Shown: positions 8,820 to 18,000, counted from the stretch's first letter. The stretch: 64,000 bases of DNA from Hirschia sp964351655 (GCA_964351655.1 CAYGPD010000001.1:112615-176614), one strand, 5' to 3'. A program made the numbers and translations. Notes: generated by a model from the letters alone, not told the origin.

Positions 8820-10121
8820 ATGGGCGGCTGGTTAAAAATAACGCTGTGGAAGCGGGTAATGCTCGGGCTTGTTCTGGGTATATTATTGGGGTTGGCTCTC
8901 CATTACGGTGTAGGCGAAAAGGGCGCAGCCTTTGCGACTGAATGGATTTATCCTTTTGGGAAAGCTTTTATCAATTTGATCAAAATGCTGGTTGTACCGC
9001 TTATCTTCACGACACTTGTGTCGGGTGTAACGGCGATGGCAAATCCGGCAAAACTTGGATCATTGGGCGGACGTGCATTGAGTTTATATATGGGCACAAC
9101 GCTGATTGCTGTGACAATCGGTTTGGCTGTTGGAACTCTGGTAAGGCCGGGCGCAAATTTTGATCTTAGTTATGTTAGCCAGGATGCAATTTCCGAACAG
9201 CAAAGTAAGATTGAAAGCTTGCAAGGCGCAACCCAGGGGCTTGGTGAACGTTTGCTTGAAATCATCCCAACAAACCCCGCAGCGGCATTTGCCGAGGGCA
9301 ATACTCTGCAAATCATTTTCTTTGCCATCATATTCGGTGTTGGATGTTTATTGGCAAAAGAAGCTGGGCGTCCCATTGCAAAAGCGACAGAGAGTGCGGC
9401 TGATGTGATGATGAAAATAACCAATATAATCATGGAGTTAGCGCCGTTTGGTGTGTTTGCATTGATGACTTGGGTAATGGCGAGTCAAGGTTTGCAGGTG
9501 CTAACTGTGCTCGGCAAAATGGTGTTTGCACATTATCTTGCTTGTACGCTTCACATGATGATTACGCATGGCGGTATTGTTAAAGGCATATTGAAACTGC
9601 CTGCTATTCGATTTTTTCGCGGAATTGTGGACGCGCAAGCCGTTGCGTTTTCAACGTCATCCTCTAGTGCGACTCTGCCAGTTACAATTACATGTGTGGA
9701 GAAGAATTTGGGCGTGTCGAAATCCATCGCCTCATCTGTTTTGCCACTGGGCGCAACGATCAATATGGATGGAACAGCGCTCTATCAAGGTTTGATTGCT
9801 TTGTTTGCAGCACAGGCCTTCGGTATTCAGCTTGATCTGGTGGATTATGCAATGGTGGCGATGACAGCGACGCTCGTGTCTGTGGGAACGGCGGGTATTC
9901 CGTCTGTAAGCCTTTTCCTTGCGACGACAACACTGGCTGTGATTGGGTGTACACCAGAGCAGATAGTGATTGTGTTGGCAGTGTTATTCCCGTTTGACCG
10001 TTTGCTCGATATGATGCGTACCGTGACAAATATTACGGGCGATGCGGCTGTGGCGACCGTGGTTGCCAAATGGGAAGGCGAGCTGGATGAAGAGGTATTT
10101 AAGCGCGTTTCTACCGTTTAG
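8820..10121 (+). CDS. Dicarboxylate/amino acid:cation symporter (DAACS)
   Basis: Inner-membrane secondary transporter of the GltP/DctA/SLC1 family. I use the ATG at 8820 because GGTGGAGA lies about 10 bases upstream; a TTG at 8790 extends the frame but has no comparable site. The family signatures are present: the serine-rich hairpin SSSSATLP, the NMDGTALYQ motif that binds cation and substrate, and about eight membrane helices with two re-entrant loops across 433 residues. The substrate (glutamate, aspartate, or C4-dicarboxylates) cannot be told from these motifs. A terminator follows at 10168-10207. Confidence 0.93.
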   Translation: MGGWLKITLWKRVMLGLVLGILLGLALHYGVGEKGAAFATEWIYPFGKAFINLIKMLVVPLIFTTLVSGVTAMANPAKLGSLGGRALSLYMGTTLIAVTIGLAVGTLVRPGANFDLSYVSQDAISEQQSKIESLQGATQGLGERLLEIIPTNPAAAFAEGNTLQIIFFAIIFGVGCLLAKEAGRPIAKATESAADVMMKITNIIMELAPFGVFALMTWVMASQGLQVLTVLGKMVFAHYLACTLHMMITHGGIVKGILKLPAIRFFRGIVDAQAVAFSTSSSSATLPVTITCVEKNLGVSKSIASSVLPLGATINMDGTALYQGLIALFAAQAFGIQLDLVDYAMVAMTATLVSVGTAGIPSVSLFLATTTLAVIGCTPEQIVIVLAVLFPFDRLLDMMRTVTNITGDAAVATVVAKWEGELDEEVFKRVSTV

Positions 10122-10167
10122 GTATCAAAGCGCGCATTTTTTATCCTCGTGAAGCGTGAGAGTTATT

Positions 10168-10207
10168 ATACCGTCGCCAGATGAATTCGCTGGCGGCGGT
10201 ATTTTCT
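10168..10207 (+). terminator. Terminator after symporter gene
   Basis: Stem ATACCGTCGCCAG / CTGGCGGCGGTAT with one G-T style mismatch and a 9-base loop, followed by TTTTC. Confidence 0.8.
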
Positions 10208-10316
10208 TTCGAGGGTGGAATGTTAAGAATGAAAATATATTGGATTCACCATGTTGTGAAATGTCACATACTCTTCCTATATTGCGAGCATAAAGTTTCA
10301 TATCTCGGGGTTGATT

Positions 10317-10339
10317 TTATTTAGATCAATTCTAAATAA
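10317..10339. promoter_or_regulatory. Palindrome resembling an Irr (ICE) box
   Basis: TTATTTAGA-TCAAT-TCTAAATAA, a perfect 9-5-9 inverted repeat. Its core TTTAGATCAATTCTAAA differs at one base from the iron control element TTTAGAA-N3-TTCTAAA bound by Irr in Rhizobiales and Rhodobacterales (recalled consensus). It lies about 90 bp upstream of the peroxiredoxin start. Binding by Irr is inference. Confidence 0.5.
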
Positions 10340-10429
10340 GAGAGATGAATTTAGAAAATGCTGCGTTGACGGGGCGATTCCTTAGGGTATCGACACGGGG
10401 GCGCGGCCATGCAGCATGGAGATTTGCAC

Positions 10430-10948
10430 ATGATTGGACGTCAGGTTCCTAAGGTTACTTTCCACACACGCGTTCGTGACGAAAGCATTGGCGGCGACAA
10501 CCCATTCCGTTGGGAAGATAAAACAAGCGACGACTACTTCAAAGGTAAGAAGGTTGTTCTTTTCTCTTTGCCAGGTGCTTTCACACCAACATGTTCAACT
10601 TACCAATTGCCTGACTATGAGAAGCTTTTTGCTGACTTCCAAAGCAAAGGCGTCGATGCAATTTACTGTATGTCAGTGAACGACACATTCGTAATGAACG
10701 CATGGGCTAAAGGCCAAAACCTTAAAAACGTATCTGTGATCCCAGATGGTTCAGGTGAGTTCACACGTAAAATGGGTATGTTGGTCAACAAAGACAATAT
10801 CGGTTTTGGTGCACGTTCATGGCGTTACGCTGCTGTTGTAAACGATGGTAAAATCGAGCAGTGGTTTGAAGAGCCAGGCTTTGAAGACAATTGCGGTGAT
10901 GACCCATACGGCGAATCTTCACCACAGAACGTTTTGAAAAGCCTCTAA
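10430..10948 (+). CDS. Peroxiredoxin, Prx5 family
   Basis: Reduces hydrogen peroxide and organic peroxides in the cytoplasm. The ATG at 10430 has GGAG 8 bases upstream; an ATG at 10409 would add seven residues but has a poorer site. The 172-residue protein carries the peroxidatic site PGAFTPTCS and the conserved Arg in GARSWRYA, both typical of the Prx5 (glutaredoxin- or thioredoxin-dependent) group. Codons are strongly biased (AAC, GGT, CGT), as in the ATP synthase genes, which suggests high expression. An Irr-like palindrome upstream hints at iron or haem control. Confidence 0.93.
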   Translation: MIGRQVPKVTFHTRVRDESIGGDNPFRWEDKTSDDYFKGKKVVLFSLPGAFTPTCSTYQLPDYEKLFADFQSKGVDAIYCMSVNDTFVMNAWAKGQNLKNVSVIPDGSGEFTRKMGMLVNKDNIGFGARSWRYAAVVNDGKIEQWFEEPGFEDNCGDDPYGESSPQNVLKSL

Positions 10949-10973
10949 GTTTTTCTAAAATGAACTAAAAAAG

Positions 10974-11005
10974 AAGGCGACGGATATAACATCCGTCGCC
11001 TTTTT
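10974..11005. terminator. Bidirectional terminator after peroxiredoxin gene
   Basis: Perfect 12-bp stem AAGGCGACGGAT / ATCCGTCGCCTT, 5-base loop, TTTTT on the plus strand and TTCTTTTTT on the minus strand, between convergent genes. Confidence 0.9.
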
Positions 11006-11073
11006 AGTGTGGGTTCTGTCTCGTGGGTGATGAATATTACGAGGAACCCGATGGAACTTGTGTGGTGCTTGAC

Positions 11074-11703
11074 CTAGGCTGCTTTTTGTAGGTCTTGATG
11101 TTGGTTTGTCGCTGCGCGCGGGCTGCTTGTTGCAATTTTGGATCTTGCGCGCGTTTGGACTGGTTTTTTCTGACTCTCTGGCTTTACGGCATTGACGATA
11201 AAGGGCGTGAGTAGCGATTTTAAGCGGTCAGCTTCTTCAACATAGTATAAATCCATGGAGAAACGCAGCTCTGTATCGCGAAGCTTCAGTGTTGAGGTGT
11301 TTTTGTGCTTTTGGACGCGGACGGAATCGATAATTGGAGAATACCAGCTCGCCATATCGCTGTTCGTGCCGTTAACACTGATTAAGCGCTTATTGGTCAA
11401 TGCGTATGCCATGTTGACGCGTTTCTTGCGGTTTGACGCTGCAAATATAGCACCGACAGCACGGGCAAGCGCGATGACGCCAAGCACGACGAAAATAGCT
11501 GTCTTCTGAGTCGGGGCAAAATACCAGTTGGCAAGTGCGCCAGCGCCCAGTGTGACGAAGAAAGCTGCATTCTTCCAGTAGAATGTCTTGATTTTATTGC
11601 AAATTATTTGTCTGTCGGGAAAGCCGGACCAAATGATTCTTTCATCACTTGCTAGGTCGGATTCAATTTTCCCGATCGCGGCATACATTGCCTTCTTACA
11701 CAT
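11074..11703 (-). CDS. Bacterial PH-like membrane protein
   Basis: 209 residues. Two hydrophobic helices (about 44-62 and 68-90) are followed by a domain opening with YALTNKRLISVNG, the signature strand of bacterial PH (bPH/YdbS-like) domains, and ending with DLYYVEEADRLKSLL. The N-terminal ERIIWSGFPD also matches this family. The tail (about 178-209) is basic and low-complexity. Such proteins sit in the inner membrane and their role is mostly unknown. A perfect TTAA-N7-TTAA box lies 33 bp before the ATG, so CtrA control is possible. Confidence 0.78.
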   Translation of the reverse strand: MCKKAMYAAIGKIESDLASDERIIWSGFPDRQIICNKIKTFYWKNAAFFVTLGAGALANWYFAPTQKTAIFVVLGVIALARAVGAIFAASNRKKRVNMAYALTNKRLISVNGTNSDMASWYSPIIDSVRVQKHKNTSTLKLRDTELRFSMDLYYVEEADRLKSLLTPFIVNAVKPESQKKPVQTRARSKIATSSPRAATNQHQDLQKAA

Positions 11704-11735
11704 TCACTCTACTCACTCTACGAAAGTCTCAACAA

Positions 11736-11750
11736 TTAACCATGTATTAA
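11736..11750. promoter_or_regulatory. CtrA-type box TTAA-N7-TTAA
   Basis: TTAACCATGTATTAA gives two TTAA halves spaced by seven bases, the full CtrA recognition motif known from Caulobacter. It lies 33 bp upstream of the PH-like gene start. More TTAA elements occur at 11830-11843 with five-base spacing. Confidence 0.5.
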
Positions 11751-11909
11751 TGTAGAAAACGCGGAAATTCTCTCTCCGTCAAGGGCATTTGCAAGTCAAT
11801 TGGGGAGAAGATTGGATATTGTGAAGATAGTTAACATCATTAACGCCTGAATAGGGGTGCGTTTACCTTTTGTTAAGACTTCAGAGCCTGACGAGAGCTT
11901 GATCTATAC

Positions 11910-13148
11910 TTAAAATCGAGCAGAGGAGGGGGATGTATTGATGATGCAGCGATTGAGGTGGCGTGCTCCGAAGCGCGGGGACCAAGCTAAGGATTTGGTG
12001 AGATTTGTACTGAGATGCAGGTCGGGCCAATGGGTGAAGAGGCGTTGAAGTGCAATTTCAGCAATCAAATGTGCAAGTTGAGCGCCGCCGCAAAAGTGTG
12101 CGCCTGCACCAAAAGATATATGGCGAATAGGTGTACGCGAGATATTAAATGTCTCGGGAGCGGAAATGGTGTTCGGGTCCATGTTTGTGGCGGCTAGGAA
12201 ACCAAATACGATATCGCCGCGCTTAAAGGCGTGGTCGTAGAAAGTGAAGGCTTCTTTGGCGTAGCGCGGAGCGGTCATTTGCGCAGGGGCTGCATAGCGC
12301 AGTATTTCTTCAACTGCGTTGGGAGCTTTGGTCCAGTCTTGCGTTAGAACTCTGAGCTGGGATGGGTTGTCCAGAAGGGTCAAACAGCCCAACGCGATAA
12401 GATTGGATGTTGTAGAATGACCCGCTTGCATAAGAAAATAGGCAAGGTGTGTAAGGTCATCTGCATCCATTTGGCTTTTTGCTTCGGGTGGTTGTGTAAG
12501 CTGATAGCAAAGACTGTCCTGAGGGAGATCATCAGATGCAAGAAGTGCTTTAAGGTATGCGAGTAATTTTTTGCCGGCCGACTGTTGGTTCATGCCGCCG
12601 AGAGGACCTTCAGGATATGATATCTGAGTGAAGAGTTTGAGGATATTGGGCACATCTGACTTGGGGATGCCCATAAGCTCCATCATAACGAGAACGGGCA
12701 GTAGGCGACTATATTGCGACACAAGATCTATGTGACCGGATGCAAAACCTTTTGCAGGCGTAACGTTATCTAATAAAGTATCAGCAAGTGCTGCGATATT
12801 AGGGCGGAGGGTTTTTATGCCGGATTTTCGTAGGGCCATATCCAGTTGATGACGGATGGCGCGGTGCTCATTGCCCTCTTTTAGGAATAAGCTGCCATTG
12901 GAAGGTTTCCAGTCGGGTATTGCGCCAGCTTTATGTGAGATGACTGACTTGCCAACCAGTGTCGCATCCGTGGTGAAGCGATGAGGGCTTTTAAGAAGAT
13001 CAATAATAGCTTCGTTAGATGTGGCGAGAATGGCTTTACCGATTTTGGGAATTTTAACCGAAATCAAAGGGCCATTTTGTACAAGTGAGCTGAGTGTTTT
13101 GTGAGGAGAGCGAAGATATTGGCTGTCCGTAAAATCAATCTCAGACAC
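11910..13148 (-). CDS. Cytochrome P450
   Basis: Haem monooxygenase, 412 residues, soluble bacterial type. Haem-ligand loop FGAGAHFCGGAQLA (Cys about 357), ExxR in EEILRYAAP, and an I-helix reading AGHSTTSN, where the usual acidic residue before Thr is His. The start is GTG at 13148 with AGAGGAAA upstream. It is divergent from the FATP-type acyl-CoA synthetase (181 bp between starts), which suggests oxidation of a fatty or terpenoid substrate. The substrate cannot be read from the sequence, and its redox partner could be the ferredoxin system served by fpr (24853-25662). Confidence 0.93.
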   Translation of the reverse strand: MSEIDFTDSQYLRSPHKTLSSLVQNGPLISVKIPKIGKAILATSNEAIIDLLKSPHRFTTDATLVGKSVISHKAGAIPDWKPSNGSLFLKEGNEHRAIRHQLDMALRKSGIKTLRPNIAALADTLLDNVTPAKGFASGHIDLVSQYSRLLPVLVMMELMGIPKSDVPNILKLFTQISYPEGPLGGMNQQSAGKKLLAYLKALLASDDLPQDSLCYQLTQPPEAKSQMDADDLTHLAYFLMQAGHSTTSNLIALGCLTLLDNPSQLRVLTQDWTKAPNAVEEILRYAAPAQMTAPRYAKEAFTFYDHAFKRGDIVFGFLAATNMDPNTISAPETFNISRTPIRHISFGAGAHFCGGAQLAHLIAEIALQRLFTHWPDLHLSTNLTKSLAWSPRFGARHLNRCIINTSPSSARF

Positions 13149-13332
13149 TTTTTATTTCCTCTCTTCAAATCAGTTCGCTTCGATCTTCTAACCTAAATTG
13201 AAACTGTATGAAATAGTAGGATTTTCGCTAAGATTAACTATCTTATTCTATAATTATTCAGTGTTTTTCTGGTTATATGTTTTACAAGTTTGGTCGTACC
13301 AAGAATAAGCGTTTAGTAGGAGTAGATAGGTG

Positions 13333-15132
13333 ATGAAAATGAATTTGGTTCAACGACTTAAAAGTGATGTGACCTATGTACGTGGATTGTTGGGTATTTT
13401 AAATTCAACATCGGACATCACACCTGAATCAAAGAATTTGTTACCGGATGACTGGGAGCGGCTTGCAGATACATATAGCGAAAATGCGGCCATCATTTTT
13501 GAAGATCAAACACTCACCTATCGGGATCTGGAATTGCGTGCCAATGTTTTTGCAAACTGGGCAACCTCTCAAGGGATTCAAAAAGGTGACTGTGTTGCGT
13601 TACTGATGGGAAATCGCCCTGATTTTATCGCAATATGGTTAGGTATTGTGAAGTTGGGCGCGCGATGCGCGCTTATCAATAATCAACTTGCTGCGACTCC
13701 TCTTGCGCACTGCCTCAATATTGTTGATGCGAAACTCTTAATCATGGGTGATGCGCGCTGGGATCAATATGTGTCCGCTATTCCTCATATGAATGAGAAT
13801 ACGCCGGCATGGGTTTTGGGTAAGGGGGCTCCTGAAGACCGAAATCTAGAAAATGCACTAATTGGAGTCTCCAATAGCCGCCCCGATAAAGCACCGCGCG
13901 CCGATTTAGTGGCGAAGGATGTAGCGCTATATATCTTCACATCCGGCACGACCGGTATGCCAAAGGCTGCCCGTATGACACATGCGCGGTGTCAAACGAT
14001 GATGCGTTCTATCATGCCTGCGTGTAAGGCTGTATCCGAAGATCGTGTGTTGGTGACATTGCCATTATATCATGCGACGGGCGGTCTTGTGGCTGTGGGG
14101 TGCGCCTTTATGGCAGGAGGCGCTGTCGTACTGGAACGAAAATTCTCTCCAAACACGTTTTGGGAAACGGCGATTAAAACAGGCGCGACAAATTTCGTTT
14201 ACATCGGAGAGATGGGCCGCTTTCTTATGAATTGTGACCCCAAAGCAGAAGAGCGTCACCATAAAATTACCCGTTGTTTTGGCAACGGTTTGCGTGCTGA
14301 CGTCTGGCGAGAGCTTGTCCAACGTACCGGTATTTCGAAGGTTTATGAGTTTTACGGCGCGACAGAAGGTAATGTGAACCTACTGAACTTAGATGGAAAA
14401 ATCGGAGCGATCGGGCGCATTCCCTATTTTGTGCGTCACCGTCTGCCGACCCGCTTGATTAAAGTGGATGCCCAAAGCGGGGATGTTACGCGCAATAGTA
14501 AAGGCTTCTGCATTGAGACAATGCCTGACGAAGTGGGTGAGGCGATTGGCAAAATTAACCCCAATGACAATCGTGGACGCTTTGAAGGATATCGGGACAC
14601 ATCTAAGAATACGAGTAAAATCCTGACGGACGTATTTGAAAAAGGAGATGCTTATTTTCGGACTGGCGATTTAATGCGTCGGGATAAAGATCAGTATTTC
14701 TTCTTTGTTGACCGATTGGGAGACACTTATCGCTGGAAAGCTGAGAATGTATCGACCAACGAGGTGAGTGAGGTATTATCCGCGTTTGAAGGTGTTGAAT
14801 TTGCCAATGTCTACGGCGTTGAGGTCGCCGGGCATGAAGGGCGCGCTGGAATGGCGGCAATTCAAATTGAAGAAGGGTTGGATTTTTCAGCGCTATGGGC
14901 GCACGTCAATGAGCAATTGCCTGAATTTGCACGACCTGTATTTTTGAGACTGTTGGATACAGGACGCACGACTGAATCATTCAAGTTTAAAAAAGTGGAA
15001 CTTGTTGAAGAAGGCTTTGACCCTGAGAAGGTTGGTGCAGCGCTATATATCTCATCAAAAAATCTAAAAACATATGAGATTTTGACGCCTCAAATCTATG
15101 CTGATGTGTTGAGCGGCGCGCGGCGTGTTTAG
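13333..15132 (+). CDS. FATP-type long/very-long-chain acyl-CoA synthetase
   Basis: Adenylate-forming ligase that activates fatty acids to acyl-CoA. P-loop IFTSGTTGMPKAARMTH (about residue 200), the FATP/VLACS signature YEFYGATEGNVNL, and the C-terminal motif RTGDLMRRDKDQYFFFVDRLGD with RWKAENVSTNEV. 599 residues matches SLC27/FadD6-like enzymes. ATG at 13333; a GTG at 13330 is equally well placed behind GGAG (13319-13322), so the start may be three bases earlier. Divergent from the P450 gene. A role in activating an exogenous lipid or sterol side chain is inferred from context. Confidence 0.92.
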   Translation: MKMNLVQRLKSDVTYVRGLLGILNSTSDITPESKNLLPDDWERLADTYSENAAIIFEDQTLTYRDLELRANVFANWATSQGIQKGDCVALLMGNRPDFIAIWLGIVKLGARCALINNQLAATPLAHCLNIVDAKLLIMGDARWDQYVSAIPHMNENTPAWVLGKGAPEDRNLENALIGVSNSRPDKAPRADLVAKDVALYIFTSGTTGMPKAARMTHARCQTMMRSIMPACKAVSEDRVLVTLPLYHATGGLVAVGCAFMAGGAVVLERKFSPNTFWETAIKTGATNFVYIGEMGRFLMNCDPKAEERHHKITRCFGNGLRADVWRELVQRTGISKVYEFYGATEGNVNLLNLDGKIGAIGRIPYFVRHRLPTRLIKVDAQSGDVTRNSKGFCIETMPDEVGEAIGKINPNDNRGRFEGYRDTSKNTSKILTDVFEKGDAYFRTGDLMRRDKDQYFFFVDRLGDTYRWKAENVSTNEVSEVLSAFEGVEFANVYGVEVAGHEGRAGMAAIQIEEGLDFSALWAHVNEQLPEFARPVFLRLLDTGRTTESFKFKKVELVEEGFDPEKVGAALYISSKNLKTYEILTPQIYADVLSGARRV

Positions 15133-15151
15133 AGAATATACCTCATAAAAA

Positions 15152-15180
15152 ACGCGCCGCTTGGAGAGTAAGGGGCGCGT
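15152..15180 (-). terminator. Terminator for the 115-aa gene
   Basis: ACGCGCC / GGCGCGT stem. On the minus strand it is followed by TTTTTT, so it fits the end of the minus-strand gene at 15228, and it sits in the convergent gap with the acyl-CoA synthetase gene. Confidence 0.6.
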
Positions 15181-15227
15181 AAAGTAGGGAGGTTATGTCT
15201 TAGGTGTTTTTTTGAGGTGCTGTGGCG

Positions 15228-15575
15228 TTAGCTCGCCATCGCTGCATCAATTTCATCCTGATAGTCAGTCATCAAGCGATTAAGCAAAAATTTGTAAGTC
15301 ATCATGTTTTTACGGAGGTCAGCACGGTCATCGTTTGATAGTAGTGCTTGTGTGTCAGGTGGAGATAGTTTGGCCCACACATTATCTGCAATACTTGCAA
15401 GTGGAGCTAGGTCTGTCCAGGCAGCGTGAGCGTGGATCATGGTAAACTGATCGTTGGCTTGAATAAAGTTTAGCGGAGTTTCGCTTTGAAGTAGGCGTAT
15501 GAAAGCGACAATCTCGCCTTCTACCTCAAGTAATGAGGATATCTCCTCTTCTCGAATACTTGTAACGTTTTGCAT
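15228..15575 (-). CDS. Hypothetical protein, 115 aa
   Basis: Not recognised. ATG at 15575 preceded on its strand by GGGGA about 11 bases upstream. The product is acidic, lacks a signal or membrane segment and is predicted mainly helical, with several hydrophobic heptad-like stretches (LLEVEGEIVAFIRLL, LRKNMMTYKFLLNRLM). It may be a small helical-bundle regulator or partner protein. Neighbours (acyl-CoA synthetase, 314-aa membrane-anchored protein) give no firm hint. Confidence 0.6.
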   Translation of the reverse strand: MQNVTSIREEEISSLLEVEGEIVAFIRLLQSETPLNFIQANDQFTMIHAHAAWTDLAPLASIADNVWAKLSPPDTQALLSNDDRADLRKNMMTYKFLLNRLMTDYQDEIDAAMAS

Positions 15576-15954
15576 TTATTTGCGTCCCCAGTTTCTGCAG
15601 TCCTCAAGTTCGTCTATTTGGGGAATATAACGCTATAAGGTTAAAAAAATGATCCTTTGAAGTGATGATTTGCAAACATCGGTCTAACATGACTAACAAG
15701 TATTCACTCTAAAAAGCCTTTAAAAGCCGTATTCAATTGGATTTTCTATAGTATTCGAAGTATTTGGGTGTGCGAATTGTGGTGCGACATATTGGTCATT
15801 TGGACTTAAAATACGTAATTGGGAATTGTTGTTGTCGGTGTGTGTGATTGGAAGAAGGGCCGTTGTTTAGGAATAATGGGCTTGGTAACTATTTCGCAAT
15901 TTGCACAGGTTAATCCTCTATTACGCGTAAATGTAAATTTTCAGGATGTAGAAA
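15576..15954. other. Gene-less stretch between divergent genes
   Basis: 379 bp, AT-rich, between the divergent 115-aa and 314-aa genes; it must hold both promoters. I see no strong palindrome, RNA gene or ORF with a ribosome site. Confidence 0.5.
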
Positions 15955-16899
15955 ATGGGTTTTGATGCAACCGGCGGAAAGCCATATAAAGGCGGACAAG
16001 ATAGTCCAATATGGTATGCTGTAATCGGGCTGGTGGTTGTGCTATGTTTTGGCCTTGTGTGGCTCGCTCCAAAAGTATTTGGAAGTAAGCAGGCAGGTGT
16101 TGATCTGACAATACCCGAACTCGTCGCTGGACGCTCAATTCCTGAGGCTGCGGGCTTACTGAATGAGTATGGGTTTCAAGACGAGTTGACCAAATCTGTA
16201 TTGGTGAAGATGCGTCATGTTGATGAATTAGGGCACGCAAAGTTGCTGACATCAATGGCTGAACAAGCGCAGGCAGGCGTCTCTAAATCTGATCTTTCTA
16301 TGATGATCATCGAGTGGAGCAAAAAGTTCGCCAAAGCACAAAGCGCAACCATCCACAAAGCGGATGTTTCCTATTTTGACCAATCCTTACTATTGTTGTC
16401 TGAAGTGTCTCTGGGTTTGCAGACGCAAGGCGCAACAGCGTGTGAATTAGGTGGGTTGTACCGCGTGTCTCAAAATCCGGATTTGTTCTCTAAATATATG
16501 TATTATGATAGCGCTTATTATAAATTTTCCATGCGGGCAGCGCTTTTGATGTTAGGCGCAGTTGAAGGCGGGATCGTTGCACCGCAAGAATATGGTGAGC
16601 TGACGGATGATGATAAAGCGCAATTATCTGAGCTTGTGGTGCTGATGGCAGCCAATCCAGAGGGGCTGCAGTTTCTTGATTTAATGCTTGCGCCGCCTGC
16701 AAAGAAAAAGAAAGTGGAAAGTGTTGAAACAGATGCTGCACTTGTAAAAGCAACTGGGCCAGATGTTGTTATCACCGAAGATATATACAATTTTGAAGGC
16801 GTAAATGTGTGTGAACAAGCTGATGTGTTGGTAGCAGGGTTTCAGGCACTACCCGTTCAAACACGCGCGCGCTATTGGGCAGCGAGCTTCAAAGAGTAA
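15955..16899 (+). CDS. Hypothetical single-pass membrane protein, 314 aa
   Basis: Not recognised. After a Gly/Lys-rich start, residues about 18-40 form one membrane helix (WYAVIGLVVVLCFGLVWLAP), placing the bulk either in the periplasm or cytoplasm. The remainder is mostly helical with repeated Leu/Ala-rich segments (ELVAGRSIPEAAGLL, KLLTSMAEQAQAG, ALLMLGAVEGGIVA) and a Lys-rich turn APPAKKKKVES near residue 248. It precedes the hydrolase gene by 117 bp in the same direction and may share its transcript. Confidence 0.65.
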   Translation: MGFDATGGKPYKGGQDSPIWYAVIGLVVVLCFGLVWLAPKVFGSKQAGVDLTIPELVAGRSIPEAAGLLNEYGFQDELTKSVLVKMRHVDELGHAKLLTSMAEQAQAGVSKSDLSMMIIEWSKKFAKAQSATIHKADVSYFDQSLLLLSEVSLGLQTQGATACELGGLYRVSQNPDLFSKYMYYDSAYYKFSMRAALLMLGAVEGGIVAPQEYGELTDDDKAQLSELVVLMAANPEGLQFLDLMLAPPAKKKKVESVETDAALVKATGPDVVITEDIYNFEGVNVCEQADVLVAGFQALPVQTRARYWAASFKE

Positions 16900-17016
16900 C
16901 GCTTTATATAGCGTAGAAATATCATCTCCACGTCTCATTTCTGTCGATGTTTGGGCATAGGATATGGGAGTGTTGAATTGCGTCTCGTTGTCGATGCTTG
17001 AGAGAGGAATGCCCCA

Positions 17017-18000
17017 ATGGTCGAGAAAAAGAGTGATATAGGGCTGGGTGCGTTTCAAAAGGCTTGGGAAGCATTTGCAGAAAAGACATCTCCCGTCACG
17101 TTGGATTGGTCTCGGCAGTTCACAAAATTGCGTGGACAGTTTGTCCAGATGTCTCAATCTATCGAGCGCGACTTACCACAATTACAATCGATTGAAGATA
17201 TCGAGATTGATGGAGGTCTCGATAATGGTGTTGTTGGGAAGATAGCAGCGCGTGTGTATACGCCCCATACAGCAAAACACCCGACTGGGCCTGGGCTTGT
17301 GTTCTTTCATGGGGGCGGGTTTGTTTTAGGTGACTTGGGAACGGGGGATTCCACATGTCGGCGTCTGGCGCACGCATCTGGATGTCGAGTTTTGTCTGTC
17401 GATTACCGTTTAGCGCCTGAATACAAGTTTCCGTCTCAGATTGATGATGCTGTAGCAGCTTTTAATTGGGCGGTATTACATGCTGATGAGTGGGGTGTTG
17501 ACCCTTTGCATATCGCCGTGGGCGGGGATAGCGCAGGTGGTAATCTGGCGATCAATGTGACACGTGCAGCGCAGGAAGGGGCCTGCCCTATGCCTGTCTA
17601 TCAATTGCTTATTTATCCGCTGACACAATTTGTGGATTTGAAAACAAAGGGTGTGAAATTTCAAGAAGGAAGCTTCTTCTCTCCTGCCGTTTTTGATTTC
17701 TGTAAGTCAGCATATCTAGCTGAGGACCAAGACGTGATGGATTTGAGAGTGTCACCGCTCTTTCACACGGACTTTAGGGGATTGCCGCCCGCACATGTGA
17801 TCACCGCAGGATGGGACCCATTGCATGATGAGGGGCAGGTCTATGCGGAAAGATTACAAGCGGCAGGTGTGTTGACTACGACGGAGAATTTTGCGGATTT
17901 GCCGCATGGCTTCTTTAATTTTACACCTGTCTCTAAGCCTGCAAGAGATGCCGTTGAGGCGACTGGTAAAGTGTTGGCGACGGCGCTGGGGAAGTATTAA
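17017..18000 (+). CDS. Alpha/beta hydrolase-3 (HSL-type esterase/lipase)
   Basis: Cytoplasmic carboxyl-ester hydrolase of the hormone-sensitive lipase family, 327 residues. Oxyanion-hole motif HGGGFVLGD (about 95-103), nucleophile in GDSAGGN (about 171), acid in WDPLHDEG (about 268) and His in LPHGFFNF (about 298). The start ATG at 17017 has GAGAGGAATG upstream. With the P450 and FATP-type synthetase nearby, hydrolysis of a lipid ester is a reasonable guess. It converges with the TonB receptor gene across a strong terminator. Confidence 0.92.
   Translation: MVEKKSDIGLGAFQKAWEAFAEKTSPVTLDWSRQFTKLRGQFVQMSQSIERDLPQLQSIEDIEIDGGLDNGVVGKIAARVYTPHTAKHPTGPGLVFFHGGGFVLGDLGTGDSTCRRLAHASGCRVLSVDYRLAPEYKFPSQIDDAVAAFNWAVLHADEWGVDPLHIAVGGDSAGGNLAINVTRAAQEGACPMPVYQLLIYPLTQFVDLKTKGVKFQEGSFFSPAVFDFCKSAYLAEDQDVMDLRVSPLFHTDFRGLPPAHVITAGWDPLHDEGQVYAERLQAAGVLTTTENFADLPHGFFNFTPVSKPARDAVEATGKVLATALGKY

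Larger units (their letters stand above)
10122..10429. other. Gene-less stretch: terminator, palindrome and peroxiredoxin leader
   Basis: Holds the symporter terminator, an AT-rich promoter region, the Irr/ICE-like palindrome at 10317-10339 and a roughly 90-base leader before the peroxiredoxin start. No other ORF is convincing. Confidence 0.6.
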
